A DNA stretch of 64,000 nucleotides, taken from positions 88,616-152,615 of the forward strand of contig RXIC02000499.1 of assembly GCA_003952965.2 (NCBI GenBank). The letters are read 5' to 3'. Source of the DNA: Morella rubra. Its lineage: Eukaryota; Streptophyta; Magnoliopsida; Fagales; Myricaceae. The notes under the pieces are model-generated. The model saw only the letters and a program-made list of their open reading frames with translations, made no database searches and had not been told where the DNA came from. The translations under genes and the position numbers were made by a program. Positions 10,078 to 21,429 of this stretch are shown here, piece by piece; position 1 is the stretch's first letter; each line of letters begins with the position of its first letter.

Positions 10078-12190
10078 AAAGATGAGTCCAATGATTTAAA
10101 ATCTGAAAACATTGAATTAAAGAAGAAAGTTGACTCTCTTACTCAAGATCTTGTAAGATTCATTCAAGGAAAAAGAAACCTTGATATTCTTCTTGGTTCA
10201 CAAAGATGTTGTTTTAACAAAAGTGAGATTGGTTATGATTCGGTTGGTAATCAAAAGCTATATTCAGATATAATTATTAAATCTACATCTTTCACCATGT
10301 GTAATTTTTCTGGAAAGAATGGACACATCTCACACACTTGTCCAACTAGAAGGAAATCCACTCATGGGATCAAATTTGTGCGGATCCAAAAAGACAGGTG
10401 AAGGAATTTATTTATAACACTGATGGACCCAAAAAGATTTGGGTACCAAAAATCAAGAGTTGATTCCTTTTTGCAGGAGTGCTTGAAGTCCAATGATACC
10501 AAGGAACATTGGGTCCTTGACAACGGATGCTCCAAGCACATGATTGGAGACAAGAGTTGGTTTAACTCTCTTTGTTTCAAGAAAAAAGGTTCGGTTACTT
10601 TTGGTGATAATGGCAAAGGAAAGATACTCGGTGTTAGTAGCATTGGTATGTCTCCTAATCCCATAATTGAGAATGTACTTCTTGTTGATAGTTTAAAGCA
10701 TAATCTCTTAAATATTAGTCAATTATTTGATAAGGGAAATCGAGTCATTTTTGAATCATCAATATGTCTTGTTGAGAATATTGAAAGCAAAAAAGTTCTA
10801 TTTGTTGGATATAGATTTGAAAATGTGTACATTGTTCATTTAGAGAGCATCTCCTCAAAAAATATAAAATGTCTTTCAGCTCTAAATGACAAGGATAGTT
10901 GGTTGTGGCATAGAAGACTTGCTCATGCAAGCATGGACTTAATTTCAAAACTAGCCAAAAAGAATTTTGTTTGGGTTTGCCTAACCTTTCTTTTGAAAAA
11001 GACAAAATTTATGCAGCATGTCAAAAAGGCAAACAAACCAAAATCTCTTTAAGCCCAAAAATGTGGTGTCCACTTCTAGGCCACTTCAACTTCTACACAT
11101 GGACTTATTTGGTCAAACCCAAACGTTGAGTTTGGGTGGCAAACTTTATGGCTTTGTTGTTGTTGATGATTTCAATAGACTCACATGAGTTCTATTTCTA
11201 ACTCATAAAGATGAGGTTTTTCATGCTTTTGAAAAACTTAGCAAGAGAATTCAAAATAAAAAAGGTTTTTCTATTTCTAGCATAAGGAGTGATCATGAAA
11301 AAGAATTTGAAAATTCCTCCTTTAAAAAGTTTTGTGGTGAAAATGGTATTAACCATAACTTTTCGGCTCCTAAAACTCTTCAACAAAATGATGTTGAGAA
11401 AGGAAGAATATGACTCTTGCAGAGATGGCTAGAGCCTTGCTATGTGAAAATAATTTGCCTGATTACTTCTGGGCTGAAGCAATAGCACAAGTTGTCATGT
11501 TATGAATCGTTGCATGATTAGACCTATTCTTAAGAAAACTCCATATGAGCTATGGAATGATAGAAAACCCAACATTGGCTACTTCCATGTTTTTGGATGC
11601 AAATGTTTTGTGCTCGACAACAACAAAGACAACTTGGGTAAGTTTGATGCAAAAGCAAATTAAGGTATCTTCCTTAGGTATTCAACTTTTAGTAAAGCTT
11701 ATTGTGTTTTTCAATAAACGTACTCTAGTTGAAGAATCTGTTCATGTTTTTTGATGAATCTAACAACTTGTGAAAAGAGATGAGAAGAAATTATAAATCT
11801 TCACAAAGAGGAGTTGAGAAACTTGCTATGAATGAAGATAAGGAAGAAACACTTGTCAAAAGAGTAAACATCTCAAGAATCACAAGAAGAAGTTCAACAA
11901 GTCAACAATGATCTACCAAAGTCTTAAGAAAATACGTCAAAAGCAATCCTCTCTAGCAAATCATTGGTAATACTAGGGATTAACCGCTTTCTTTGAGTTT
12001 TCACTTGGCCTCTATAATTTTCTTGAGGCTAAAGATGATGAAAGTTGGATCCATGCTATGGAAGATGATTTAAAGCAATTTGAGAAAAATCAAGTATGAC
12101 ATTTAGTTCCTAGACCTAAGGATTATCCAATTATTGGTACAAAATGGGTTTTTAGAAAAAAATGCCTTTCCAGTGCAAGGTGTATTGGCA
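10078..12190 (+). mobile_element. Copia (Sirevirus-like) internal fossil, no LTRs
   Basis: Parts seen in order: a gag zinc knuckle (MCNFSGKNGHISHTC near 10300), a protease motif (DNGCSKHM near 10520), a GAG-pre-integrase block (HRRLAHASMDL near 10910), integrase remnants around 11080-11560 and the start of reverse transcriptase (near 12140). Order and motifs are Copia, with Sirevirus flavour in the gag/protease region. It has no LTR at either edge and is heavily broken with many interruptions. It is a decayed fragment, probably several million years old or more. Confidence 0.85.
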
Positions 12191-12379
12191 TCTATCATCG
12201 TTGAAATCCTGTATTTTTCTTGTTTGTAAAATTTTCCTCCTCTTTGATAAAATCTTGCATTCTCTTTTTAAAATTTAGGCAAAACATTGTTTTTACTTGA
12301 ATAATATCTCAACCCGATTCAAAAGAAAAGTGTTTTAGTTTATAAAATGAGATTTTTTGTGAAGCTTAGTCCATGGAGC

Positions 12380-12865
12380 GCTGATAAAAGCCCAAGTCGG
12401 AGTGCTCATGGACAAGTCTGTCTTGATGGGGGTTCGGGGGCAATGCCCCCGGGGGAAATTTTTTGACCCGTTTTATTTAGAGTTGCTTATAGCCTTATAT
12501 ACAAGTAGATATTTTGTTTACATAAATATTTTGTTTATTTCTATTTCTCATGTGATATTTATTTTCTATTACAGGAATTCAAGATAGAGGAGTGTCAAAT
12601 TTTGTTCAAAGGATTTTATTTTAATTGGTTCCTTGCTTATGTGTTGTTATTTTTATATTAAAAAAATTGTTACTTTTTAGATTACTTGTAAAGAATTCTT
12701 GTGTTTGTTGTAAAATATTATTAATCAATAATGAAAGATTCTTGTTTTATTATCCTTATTTTTTAAGTTTTTAGCTCTATTGATATTATAAATTTTTATT
12801 AAATGTATAGAAAAGTATAAAAATATAGTGTTTTGAAAAATAAAAAAACATAAAAAAAAAAAAAA
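12380..12865. other. Gene-free; GC hairpin then AT-rich DNA
   Basis: CGGGGGCAATGCCCCCG at 12435-12451 is a near-perfect palindrome in a GGGGGTTCGGGGGC context, a feature of some plant LTR or SINE-like repeats. A TATA-like TATATACAAG follows near 12497. No element boundaries could be set. The rest is AT-rich. Confidence 0.3.
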
Positions 12866-13181
12866 AAATTGCAAACCTATAGCGGCGGTCACTGACCGCG
12901 GCTATAGGTGGCACCTGACCGCTGCTATAGACATATAGTCGGTCATATTAGCTCTACGACGTTTGTGACCGCCGCTATTTAATGCCAAAACAGCGCAATT
13001 GCGCACTACCACCGCTGTTTTCGACGTGATGGCCGACTATAGCGGCGTCACCCAACCGCTGCGATTATACCTATACCGACGGGCGGTTTACCGACCGCTA
13101 AATATAGGCTGCTATTTTATGGCAGCGTTTTTTGACGTATCTAAGCACCCCTACCCAGGTATAAAATTATTTTTTTTAGTG
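12866..13181. repeat. CACTA subterminal repeat array (right)
   Basis: Repeated CTATAGCGGCGGTCACTGAC, GACCGCCGCTA and related motifs, more degenerate than at 6016-6235, run up to a TTTTTTTTAGTG terminus. The motif family matches 3232-3577. This marks an old CACTA end. Confidence 0.7.
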
Positions 13182-14135
13182 TCAATTTCTCACCAGCCTA
13201 CCCATATAAGCCACCCTTACAAGAAAGAGGCCTGCAATCAGGCTAAAATTATTATTTTTTTCTCAATTTATCAGGCTAAATTCATAGGAAAGGGATGCAT
13301 GGTACTAAGCCTGAGTACAGGGTCTAGGTGTACCACGTGAACCGGCACACAGCCAATACTGATGATCAAGCCTAATTTAGCAGTCTAGAGACACACAGAG
13401 CTTTTTCTTTATTAACGATATTTAATGTTAGCTGAATATCTTTAACATAAATAAATTTTGATGATAGTTTGACACTTTTGTCCACCAAATGTTTAATGTA
13501 GGCACATCCATCCCCTCTTGAAGGGTTTGCTATCCAATCTGAACCTAGTGTTTGTATGCTAAAATTTTAAGGTGGTCAAAATTTTGAAGTATAACAGTTG
13601 GTGAAAAAGCTAACAATAATTAGATTATTTGAATAATTTTTTATATTTATTATCGTGAAAAGACATAATTTATTAGAAAGAGATTATTTTATTAAGCCAA
13701 AATTTTAGAGTGACTAAAATTTTTTCGCACAAAGCTATCCGCCCACGGTGGTAACCTCTTCGCATCACGTGATTGTTATTCCTTCTTAGAAAAACATGAA
13801 AAAGCTGATTGTTTGTCCTCGTAGATACATGAATATGCCCTCCAAAGAGGACGTCTGGAGACTTGGGCACTAGAAGCCTCGTGCTTGTGATTGGGCTTTT
13901 CAGAATGAGTCAGTTTCGGCTTGACCCGTAGATGGGCTTCCTGTCAAGTAATTTTCTTTGCACACTCATCGTCCAGCTCCGTGTTTGTAAGAAGTAGCAC
14001 CTGTGGCGGTTTTGGGGGAAACTGCCACCGCCACTACAAATCATATTCGCCCCTGCCAAGATGCAAAATTTGGAATATTGATAGCAACAACGAGCAAGCA
14101 AGCATCTAAGGACGGTTAATATTAGTATTAGTTTA
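13182..14135. other. Gene-free stretch
   Basis: No gene recognised. ATTTTAAGGTGGTCAAAATT near 13565 resembles part of the MITE at 15546-15769. A GGCGGTTTTGGGGGAAACTG block near 14005 is unassigned. Confidence 0.45.
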
Positions 14136-14460
14136 AAGGGCAGTTAATCTTCTCCTTGTTTATGCCTCTTTCCACTCCGCCAGTGCTACCGACAGATTCC
14201 TCCATCGTTTGGGCTTAAGGTAATTCACTCGTGAACCATTCTCCAATTTTCTGAGGTTTGAATTTTGAGATTGAAGGACTGTGGATGCAATTAGATTTTG
14301 TATAATTCTCGTTTCGTTGTGGATGTGTCTAGTCAGGAAAGGATTCTTAGAAGACATAATTCTCTAATTTTTCAAAAAATCTGAGTATTTTGAATTTACA
14401 GGAGTTGCCGACATACTGGTTTTGCTTGGAAAGGAAAAACAGAGGAAGAAGAACCTATAG
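14136..14460 (+). repeat. Duplicated segment, partner at 38905-39240
   Basis: Closely matches 38905-39240 over its length, for example GAGATTGAAGGACT and GTGTCTAGTCAGGAAAGGATTC, ending in the GGTTTTGCTTGGAAAGGAAA block. An AG before GAGTTGCCGACATACTGG hints at an old exon start, but no frame is conserved between the copies. Non-coding as far as can be seen. Confidence 0.7.
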
Positions 14461-15545
14461 ACCTACTACTAACTAATACTTTTCATAAGAGTTGTATTCT
14501 TTGGTAATGAACGTACACTTCTTATCTATTATGAATAGGTACAAACCAGAGAACACCTTCTATGGAAAATTTATTCACCATGGAAGAATCAAGCATGGAG
14601 GGTGCATACCATTAGGGCGTGATCACCCTCCTATACCATCAAATTGAGATTTAAAATGTTGAGTCAATATTCTTTTAATTAGGCCAGGTCTATTCGAACT
14701 CTATACACAATAGTCGGATCCAACAAATTTCTTTCCTTACACAGTAAAAAAGAAAAGAAAAAAGAACGCCTTGCAGTCATATAACTCTATGAACTTCCAG
14801 TTAGGAGTATTCAAAAGACTCTGAGCTACTTGCACATGTAAGCCTTAGTCAAGTTAAATGTGACAGAAAATACAGGATGTATTGTATAGTTGCTCTCTTT
14901 AAACGGGGAACTATCCTATTACCACTTAATCCATAAAAAGTTTTTTTTTTTTTTTTTAAAAAGGAATAGAATGACGGTAAAACCTGAAACAAGGATTTGA
15001 AATCATAAACCAAACTACAATAGAACCTCCTACTCCCCCACTCGAAAAGAACCAATTCCTTGCAGGGTGGTTGAATTTTTCCACTTGGGTTTTCTATATA
15101 TATATATTTTTATAACTTTCAACCCTTTTCGGTTTTAAATATTTTCAAGTTTTTATATTTTTATTTTGTACATTTTTTGGTTCTTTGTATTCACTGGCGT
15201 TATTTGTCATTTAGCGGTTTAGACCCCATTACCGCGGGCGAATAGGTGTTAACCCTCTATTTAACAATCAATAACAATTTTAAACAAGTTCTAAAATTGT
15301 TGAGTCTAGATTTGAATAACTATTTACTCAGTCAACAAAATAAACAATCACATAAGAAATAAAATAATCAATCACACGAGAAAGACAATGATTTTATTGA
15401 CAAAGTGAAAAATATTTGACATTCAAAACACTGAGTCTTCTTGGTCTTGGACTCGCTCAATTCATGCTTATCTATTTTCTCTTTTCTATAACTGTGACTA
15501 ATACCTCTAGTTGCTTGATTGTGACTAACACGATGTAATAACCCA
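14461..15545. other. Gene-free stretch
   Basis: AT-rich. The block CCTTGCAGGGTGGTTGAATT near 15058 recurs near 39675, another shared piece of the duplicated segment. No coding sequence. Confidence 0.45.
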
Positions 15546-15769
15546 AGGGTGCGTTCAGCAACCAAATTTTTGGCTCTCTAAAATTTTATCATCATTACAA
15601 AAATTTTCTTTCTTCACTTTTTCATCAACTCCCATAAACTTTTTCACTTTTTTACGACCTTTTTCACTATTTTACCAACTTTTCTACTCTCTCTCCTCAC
15701 TTTTTCCCCAACTTCTATACCCAAAATTTTAACCACCCTAAAATTTTGATACTCAAACACAACCTAAGT
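15546..15769. mobile_element. MITE, hAT-like ends
   Basis: Starts GGGTGCGTTCAGCAACCAAA and ends in the inverted TACTCAAACACAACCT, with matching AAAATTTT-rich inner arms. Length about 220 bases with no coding capacity. G-rich TG(C/T)GTT termini are typical of hAT-derived MITEs. A clean 8-bp target duplication could not be confirmed by eye. Confidence 0.55.
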
Positions 15770-16309
15770 AATATAACTTAGACCCGCTTTATGCCATTAA
15801 CCCTCAACCTTTTAAGGTTCATTTTATGAACTCTTCAAAAACGACATTATTCTTCAATATCGGAAACTCCAGAACCCAAACTCTTTCATAGCTCTCAAGT
15901 TTCATAAAGGAAGGTTGGTGATAATGGTGATTGGATTTGGAGAAAATCTTATATGTTTATGAGCAGGAATCTCCAAGGGATTTTCTCAATTAAATGGGGC
16001 TTGAATTAAATATGAAATGGACTCCTCCAGGTTTCTTGGACTACTTCTGAAAGTATTTATAGGGTGAGTTGAGTTGCGAATACTTCTCGGTCCCTGTAGG
16101 CATGGGACCAGCTCCTTGTTTGTAGGCATAGGACCAACTCCTTGTTTGGCTTATCTTCTTGAGAATATCCTCATCTTTTCAATTTTGAAAGACTGCTTAA
16201 TCTATTGAGCACTTTCGTTAGTCTTATCCAATGTTATTGGATAGAAAAATACAACTCAATTTGAATTTAAAGTTTGACACAAAATTTCGCCAACACTAAA
16301 AACTAACAA

Positions 16310-16960
16310 CTTTAAAAGACATATTTTTTGCGTCAGATGATTTGATGCCAATTTCAAAAAGAATGATCATAGTTTGGGAATTAAAGGGTTTAAAGTAGAT
16401 AGTTTAGCATGCCAAGTTTTACTGTTAAGTAGTTTAGAAGTGAAAAAATAGTTTATTATTATTTTATTCTTCATTGACCTATTATAATACCACTTATCCC
16501 AAAAGTTTAAGTTTACAAGAAGGGATAGATTTTATTATTTAAATTATATTTTCTAATGCTAACATATTGATTATACGTCTTGTCTCAATTTGAAGGATGA
16601 TATTAATAGCCTTTACTCAGGGCGTAACCTAGGTAATGCATGTCTACTTGGTATACTAAAGATTTTGGCAATACTTTGGTGCTGTACTCTAGGCCACTTT
16701 TTTTTCTTTTTTTCTTTTTTTTGAGATATAAGTAGTTGATGAATTGGAAGATATGAATATATTGGAATTGAAGTAATAGTCAACTTTAGATGCTTCTCTA
16801 ATTTGGTATCTGAATTAGATGGTCTAATTCGGTGAGTGATAAACATGGTATGTGGGTCTTACAATGGAGTCTTCTGCACTACTTGATAATTAGTACGAAA
16901 AACATTGAATATTCTAGACCCAGATGAAGTGTCTATTTCTTTAATGTTTTAAACTTTTAT
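16310..16960 (+). repeat. Duplicated segment, partner at 4655-5240
   Basis: Colinear with 4655-5240 (TTTGATGCCAATTTC, ACATATTGATTATACGTCTTG, GGTAATGCATG, AGATATGAATATATT). Small insertions separate the blocks. It belongs to the repeated background into which the transposons of this window were inserted. Confidence 0.65.
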
Positions 16961-17092
16961 GCAAAACTTTATAGTCTTGCTCCCAAGGGTGATAGTTTAG
17001 TGGTTGGAAGGACGAGTTTTTACTTATGGACAATCTGTAACTAGTGACTGGGTAAAAGGTCAAATCCTATTGTTTGTAAGTAAATTCTTAAC

Positions 17093-17545
17093 TTAAACTG
17101 TATTAGGTTTTGAAAAGGACTGAAATCCAGCACTCAAACTGCACAAAAACTCTACTTTCTTTCCAAACACAATATCATCCCCACTTTCGTCGCTAGCGTG
17201 ATTAGCCCCACTTCCAGCAACACGGGATTGCCCAAAATCAGCAGCATTGCCACCGACCCGGTTGCCCAAATTTGTGTTATAGCCAAACTCGGTGGCCATA
17301 GGATAACTAGCAATATCGGCAGCATTGCCGCCAATGAAATTTCCATACCCCACACCAACAAACCTTGCTTCGGAAACTGTCCGACCAAAGTAATAAGCTG
17401 ATATTGGCCTAGGGCTCCTAAACTCCTGAAATGGGTTAGGAAAAATCCTGCTACGTTTTGACCCGTCGAAGCAGTTGGCGCAATGCAGGGGTCTTCAGCT
17501 ATTGTCCGAGCTACATTTAACGGCCATAGATATTCAGGAATAGAG
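17093..17545 (-). pseudogene. Unrecognised gene remnant with GGNAAD repeats
   Basis: Read on the minus strand from about 17545, one frame gives PEYLWPLNVARTIAED. A second then runs HCANCFDGSKRSR, EFRSPRPISAYYFGRTVSEA and RFVGVGYGNFIGGNAAD before ending near 17093. The peptide GG-N-A-A-D occurs twice, about 27 residues apart. The change of frame near 17475 means it is not intact. Coding-like composition over about 450 bases and GC above its surroundings support a real former exon. I do not recognise the family. Nearest features are MITEs; no other exon was found. Confidence 0.5.
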
Positions 17546-17605
17546 TTCTGATCAAATTGTCATATCTGCAATATATACCTATAGGTAATATCATAGCTTG
17601 CTGCT

Positions 17606-18020
17606 TAGCTATAGGCTAATTTCAATGTACACTCTCAGTCCAAATCAACCGTTAAGTAAAATGAAAACACATGTAAAATGACCAAAATATCCCTACAAGA
17701 CAAAATTACTACAAATATTAAAAAAAGTCATTAAAAATAAAAAAAAAGATATTTAAAAAGGTAATATTTTTTAAATAAAACTATTGAAACTCTATTTCAG
17801 TAATCTATATATATTTTTAATTTATTTCTCGAATATTTATTTATTTTTTAAAATTATCTTGGAGGGGCATTTTTATCATTTTACATATATTTCTATCTAA
17901 TTTAAAGGCTGATTTGGACGAAAGGCGTACAATGATAATTTTTTAAAAGTTAGAGGCGTAAATCACTATTTTCATAGTTCTGGGACAAGTTTGAAATTAG
18001 CCCATAGTTAAGGGGCAAAC
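17606..18020. mobile_element. MITE with long inverted arms
   Basis: Begins GGCTAATTTCAATGTACAC and ends with the inverted GAAATTAGCCC. Inner arms share TCCAAATCA and ATGTAAAATGA in inverted order. About 410 bases, AT-rich, non-coding. Superfamily not assigned. Confidence 0.6.
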
Positions 18021-18224
18021 AATAAAATTACCCCTATATCTAACTAAATTCACGGTAAATCAATCCAAGGAAAACACATAGGCAGGTCGTACCTGAGAAA
18101 AGGGGCATTTTCGTCTTCAATGTGCTAGAGAAAAAAAAAGGTGACGTAATTGGGTTGCAAGTCACATGTTTGGCACGGGTTTACATTCATTGTTTAAATT
18201 GATGCTCAATTTAACCACAGGGTG

Positions 18225-18342
18225 CATATCGACAGAATTGATAACATAATTGAGTCAATGTCCTAAAATAAAACATTATGGTGCAATGTGTCAAAATCTC
18301 TAAACATAGAAGGTGCAAAGTATATTTAACCATATATTTATA
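18225..18342. mobile_element. Partial copy of the GGGTTAAATACACTTTG MITE
   Basis: Matches the right arm of the MITE at 18389-18895 (AAAATAAAACATTATGGTGC...GCAAAGTATATTTAACC). The left arm is missing. Confidence 0.6.
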
Positions 18343-18388
18343 TTATATATATTAGAGTATAAAAAGAGAGTAGGGAGGCTAACAATTA

Positions 18389-18895
18389 GGGTTAAATACA
18401 CTTTGCATCTCTTATGTTTTGGTGCTTTGACACATTGCACTAAAATATTTTATTTTTGAGATATTGACCCATTATATTTTCTCCCCCAACGATTTACACC
18501 CAAAAGTGAAATTGTGCATCAAATTAGACGATAATTGCTTATACGTGCTTCTCACGTGACCGAGGTTCCTGTTAGATTACCATATTGCCCTCAAATATCA
18601 AACAATGCATGTTTACCTATAGATCACCAAGATATGTACAATACCAACATATCTCTACAAAGACAGACTTTTATTGCCCTTAAATCATCATTCTCGAAGT
18701 CCTTACAGGCGAATTTCTCTCTCAAAATCTTAGCAATTGCACGTACGATTATCGTTCAATTTGACGTCTAATTTCACTCTGGAGTGAAAATCATTGAAAA
18801 AAATAACATAGTAGGCTTAATGTCTAAAAAATAAAACATTAAGGTATAATGTATTAACACCCCAAATATAGAGAGTGCAAAATGTATTTAACCCC
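18389..18895. mobile_element. MITE, about 100-base TIRs, GGGTTAAATACACTTTGCA
   Basis: The two ends are inverted copies over about 100 bases (GGGTTAAATACACTTTGCAT left; its inverse ATTTAACCCC right). Flanks AACAATTA and AACCATTA look like an 8-base target duplication with one mismatch. Non-coding. TIR length and TSD size fit a Mutator-like or hAT MITE. A related copy is at 39787-40187. Confidence 0.7.
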
Positions 18896-19019
18896 AACCA
18901 TTACCTTAGTACAGTCACTGCAACTTTCATGGTGAATATTAAACGTGACTCTCTCTTACTCTATTTCTCTGTATTATTTCTGAGATAAAATAGTAATCGC
19001 AGTTAATCTTACACGTACG

Positions 19020-19372
19020 GAAAATAGATATTGATGATGCAAGGAAAACCCCGCTCGACTCGGGAGCAATATTGGACCGTCTGCCGAACGTAAACTGGGA
19101 AACCTGCAGGGAGAGAACAAGGGAGAATGAAGGGAGCCTCCCCGTAGAGTAGGATACTTAAGTTGGAGAGACTCAAAAGCTTATAGATGATGGGTTTGAT
19201 GCCGTCAAAATGCGTCCCAGAGAGTTTTTTATATTAGAGTCCCGCTTTGTGTCTTTTCCCAAGGGAGGCGCTGGGCAGAGCTTTTGGGAAGGGATGGATT
19301 GCGGCCTCTTTTCAGTCACCTGGGACTTCTAGCGAGTCCTGCCATAAATGTGGCAGTGGCGTTTAAATAATT
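19020..19372. other. GC-richer unexplained block, possibly LTR-like
   Basis: A 350-base block of higher GC (AAAACCCCGCTCGACTCGGG ... GGCAGTGGCGTTTAA) with no coding frame. Composition resembles some Gypsy or TRIM LTRs, but no termini or partner were found. Confidence 0.3.
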
Positions 19373-19379
19373 TTTCAAC

Positions 19380-19598
19380 AAGATAAATATTTATTTTTTA
19401 TTACGCATATTTGAGTAATGAATAACACTATCATTTTTTATAACAAAAAACAGAACACTAGATAAAGTCAACCGCTGTTAACGAATTTTGATGTAATACC
19501 TTAATTTCCTTTTCATCCAGAAAATGTAGAACTACCTTATTCTTCCAATGTCATGCATCCTCGTTTGCTATATTGTCTCTTCAATACATTATCATGCA
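19380..19598 (+). repeat. Duplicated segment, partner at 5330-5560
   Basis: Shares CAACAAGATAAATATTTATT, TCCAGAAAATGTAGAACTAC and ACCTTATTCTTCCAATGTCAT with 5330-5560, both ending in ATGCAGG. Continuation of the repeated background after insertions at 17-19.4 kb. Confidence 0.65.
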
Positions 19599-19690
19599 GG
19601 ACCACCGCCACCACCTTCACCATCGGCACCACTGCCATCACCATTGCCACCAGGAGAACGAAAAACCTCAGGGACTAGCGGCTGTCACAT
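19599..19690 (+). pseudogene. Possible proline-rich exon
   Basis: Follows TTATCATGCAG and ends at a strong donor (CACAT|GTAAGTG). One frame reads PPPPPSPSAPLPSPLPPGER and then KTSGTSGCHM. The triplet repeat CCACCGCCACCACC could equally be low-complexity DNA. The paralogous site at 5560 keeps the acceptor but not the exon. Family unknown. Confidence 0.3.
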
Positions 19691-19699
19691 GTAAGTGTT

Positions 19700-20571
19700 T
19701 AGATTTATAGGGATACTTCTTTCAAGATTAATTCTTATCCCTCTAGGGTTCCATTTTTGCTCTTTAGTTGCTACGTACGTACTGGTTTTTAGTTTTTGTT
19801 TCGTTTAATTTGTATGGGCCTAATTAAAGAAGTTTCAAAGATTTGTTTAAAGCTTTATAACTAGAAAGCGGAAAGGCATAAGTCACACTCTAAGCCAGGG
19901 GTAATTAAGGACCATTTCCTATATTAGTGCTTCGGTCCACCTTACATAAAGAACTGGAAAATACAAATTAAAGAAAGAAACAAAAAATTGAAATCAAAAT
20001 TGTGAAAAGGCAAATCAAAATAGTGAAAAATTACAGAACAAATACAGAAAATGAAAAAAAAATTCAGAAAAAAGGTATGAACCTCAAATTATTGAAAACT
20101 AATATGAAACCTCAGAAATTTAAATTAATAACTAAAAATACAAAATAAAGCGGAAAAATTTGAAATAAATTCACTAAGAAGAAAATAAATAGAAAGAATG
20201 AAAGGAAAAAGAAATTAATATTGGAAAAAACAACAAAAAGACTAAGAAATAAAAATGGAAAAAAAGTTCTCCACCATTTACAAAAGACTCAAATTTAAAA
20301 GTCGAATGATGAAATTAAAAATACCAAAAAATAGAAATAACATATTCAGATGAAAAACAATTACCAAAAAAAAAAAAAAGAAAACGAAATAAAAAATATA
20401 AGTGAAAATTTTTAAAACGAGAGATACAAATTCAAATATATTATGAAAAATTCCTCCACCTGAAATCCACCCTCCCCCATGAGTGGGGTGGTAGAGTTGG
20501 CCGGATTACCCAACTTGCAAGAGATGAGTCGCGAAACATCCACCACCACTCTCCTCATGGAAAAATTTAGA
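19700..20571. other. A-rich stretch beside the CACTA element
   Basis: From about 19960 to 20460 the plus strand is extremely A-rich with many GAAAA and AAATTA runs, then CTCCACCTGAAATCCACCCTC near 20453. Its T-rich counterpart lies on the far side of the CACTA element (28770-29235), as if one older element had been split by the insertion. No coding sequence. Confidence 0.5.
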
Positions 20572-20725
20572 CACCACAAGAAAAAAGACTTTGGGTGAAA
20601 AAAAAAAATTTGTCACCCAAAGTACTAAATTCGTCACTTAATGTTTTGGGTGACAAAACGAGTTGTCACTCGGTTTGTCACTTAAAGCCGTCAGCCAAAG
20701 TTTTGGGTGACGATTTTGATGTTCT
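20572..20725. repeat. CACTA left terminus and GTGACAAA subterminal repeats
   Basis: The terminus is followed by TTGTCACCCAAAG, TTTTGGGTGACAAAA, TTGTCACTC, TTTGTCACTTAAAG and TTTTGGGTGACGA, direct and inverted. The mirror-image set occurs at 28640-28759 (GGGTGACTTTGGGTGACGAA, GGTGACAAAATTTGG, GACACCCAAAAC). Confidence 0.85.
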
Positions 20726-21265
20726 GTCGCTTGAAACCGTTCGGACGTTTTCCACACCGTCCGAACGGTGTTTTTCATAACGACGAAAATTGAAAATCGT
20801 CATGCGCAGTACAATTCAACCGTTCGCATGAGCTGTGCGAACGTACTCTAAATATGTTCGGACGGTTAATGAGAACGGTTCTTCCGGGTGACGAAATGAA
20901 TTTCGTCATCTACAATCCATGCGCACGGATATACAACACTGTCCGCACGTACAGACATTTCGTCCGGACGCCTTCGTAAAGACGTCCGCACCATTGTTTC
21001 ATTTATGACGAAATTTTTATTTGTCATCCTCCAAATCCGTTCAAACTATGATGCATAACGTTCGGACGCTTGTTCTGTTGAACACGTTCGAACATTTAGT
21101 TGTAGCTTGCTCACATTTGCTATATAAAAGATCGTTTGCACGCGAAAACAACCATTCGGACGAACTAATTTGACGTGATGTGTGCGGACGGATTGTTATG
21201 CGTGCGCACATTATCAACGCCAACTAACCGTTCGGACTTCCACTCATACCGTTCGAACGGTTTTC
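20726..21265. repeat. CGTCCGGACG-type array, left subterminal
   Basis: More than a dozen palindromic or half-palindromic sites lie here (CGTTCGGACG, CCGTCCGAACGG, CGTCCGGACG at 20959, CGTTCGAACGG near 21250), many degenerate. This is the region beyond the 3' end of the Transposase_24 gene. In CACTA elements such repeats bind the TnpA-type protein. Confidence 0.8.
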
Positions 21266-21429
21266 TTGTATATCAATTAATTTAATTAAAATTTTAAAAA
21301 TAATTTACAAATAAAAAATAAAGATATTCAATGCTCATTAATAATAAAATATCTATAAATATGCAATCGTTATTAAAAGTAAATAAAATAGGTAATTGAT
21401 AAGTGCTAAGAAAGTAGTAAAAATATATA

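Larger units (their letters stand above)
6016..13181. mobile_element. Candidate old CACTA element with captured gene pieces
   Basis: The left end reads TACTAAAAAAAAAGGTCTAC, closely matching the inverted end at 3577 (CACTACAAAAAAACAGGTCT). The right end is TTTTTTTTAGTG at 13181. Both have inward arrays of AGCGGCG repeats. Flanking triplets (TAA and TCA) do not match, so pairing the two ends into one 7.2 kb element is inference. Between them lie pieces of unrelated host genes with splice sites and a Copia fossil, as expected of a non-autonomous CACTA that captured gene fragments and was later hit. An alternative is two separate CACTA relics. Confidence 0.45.
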
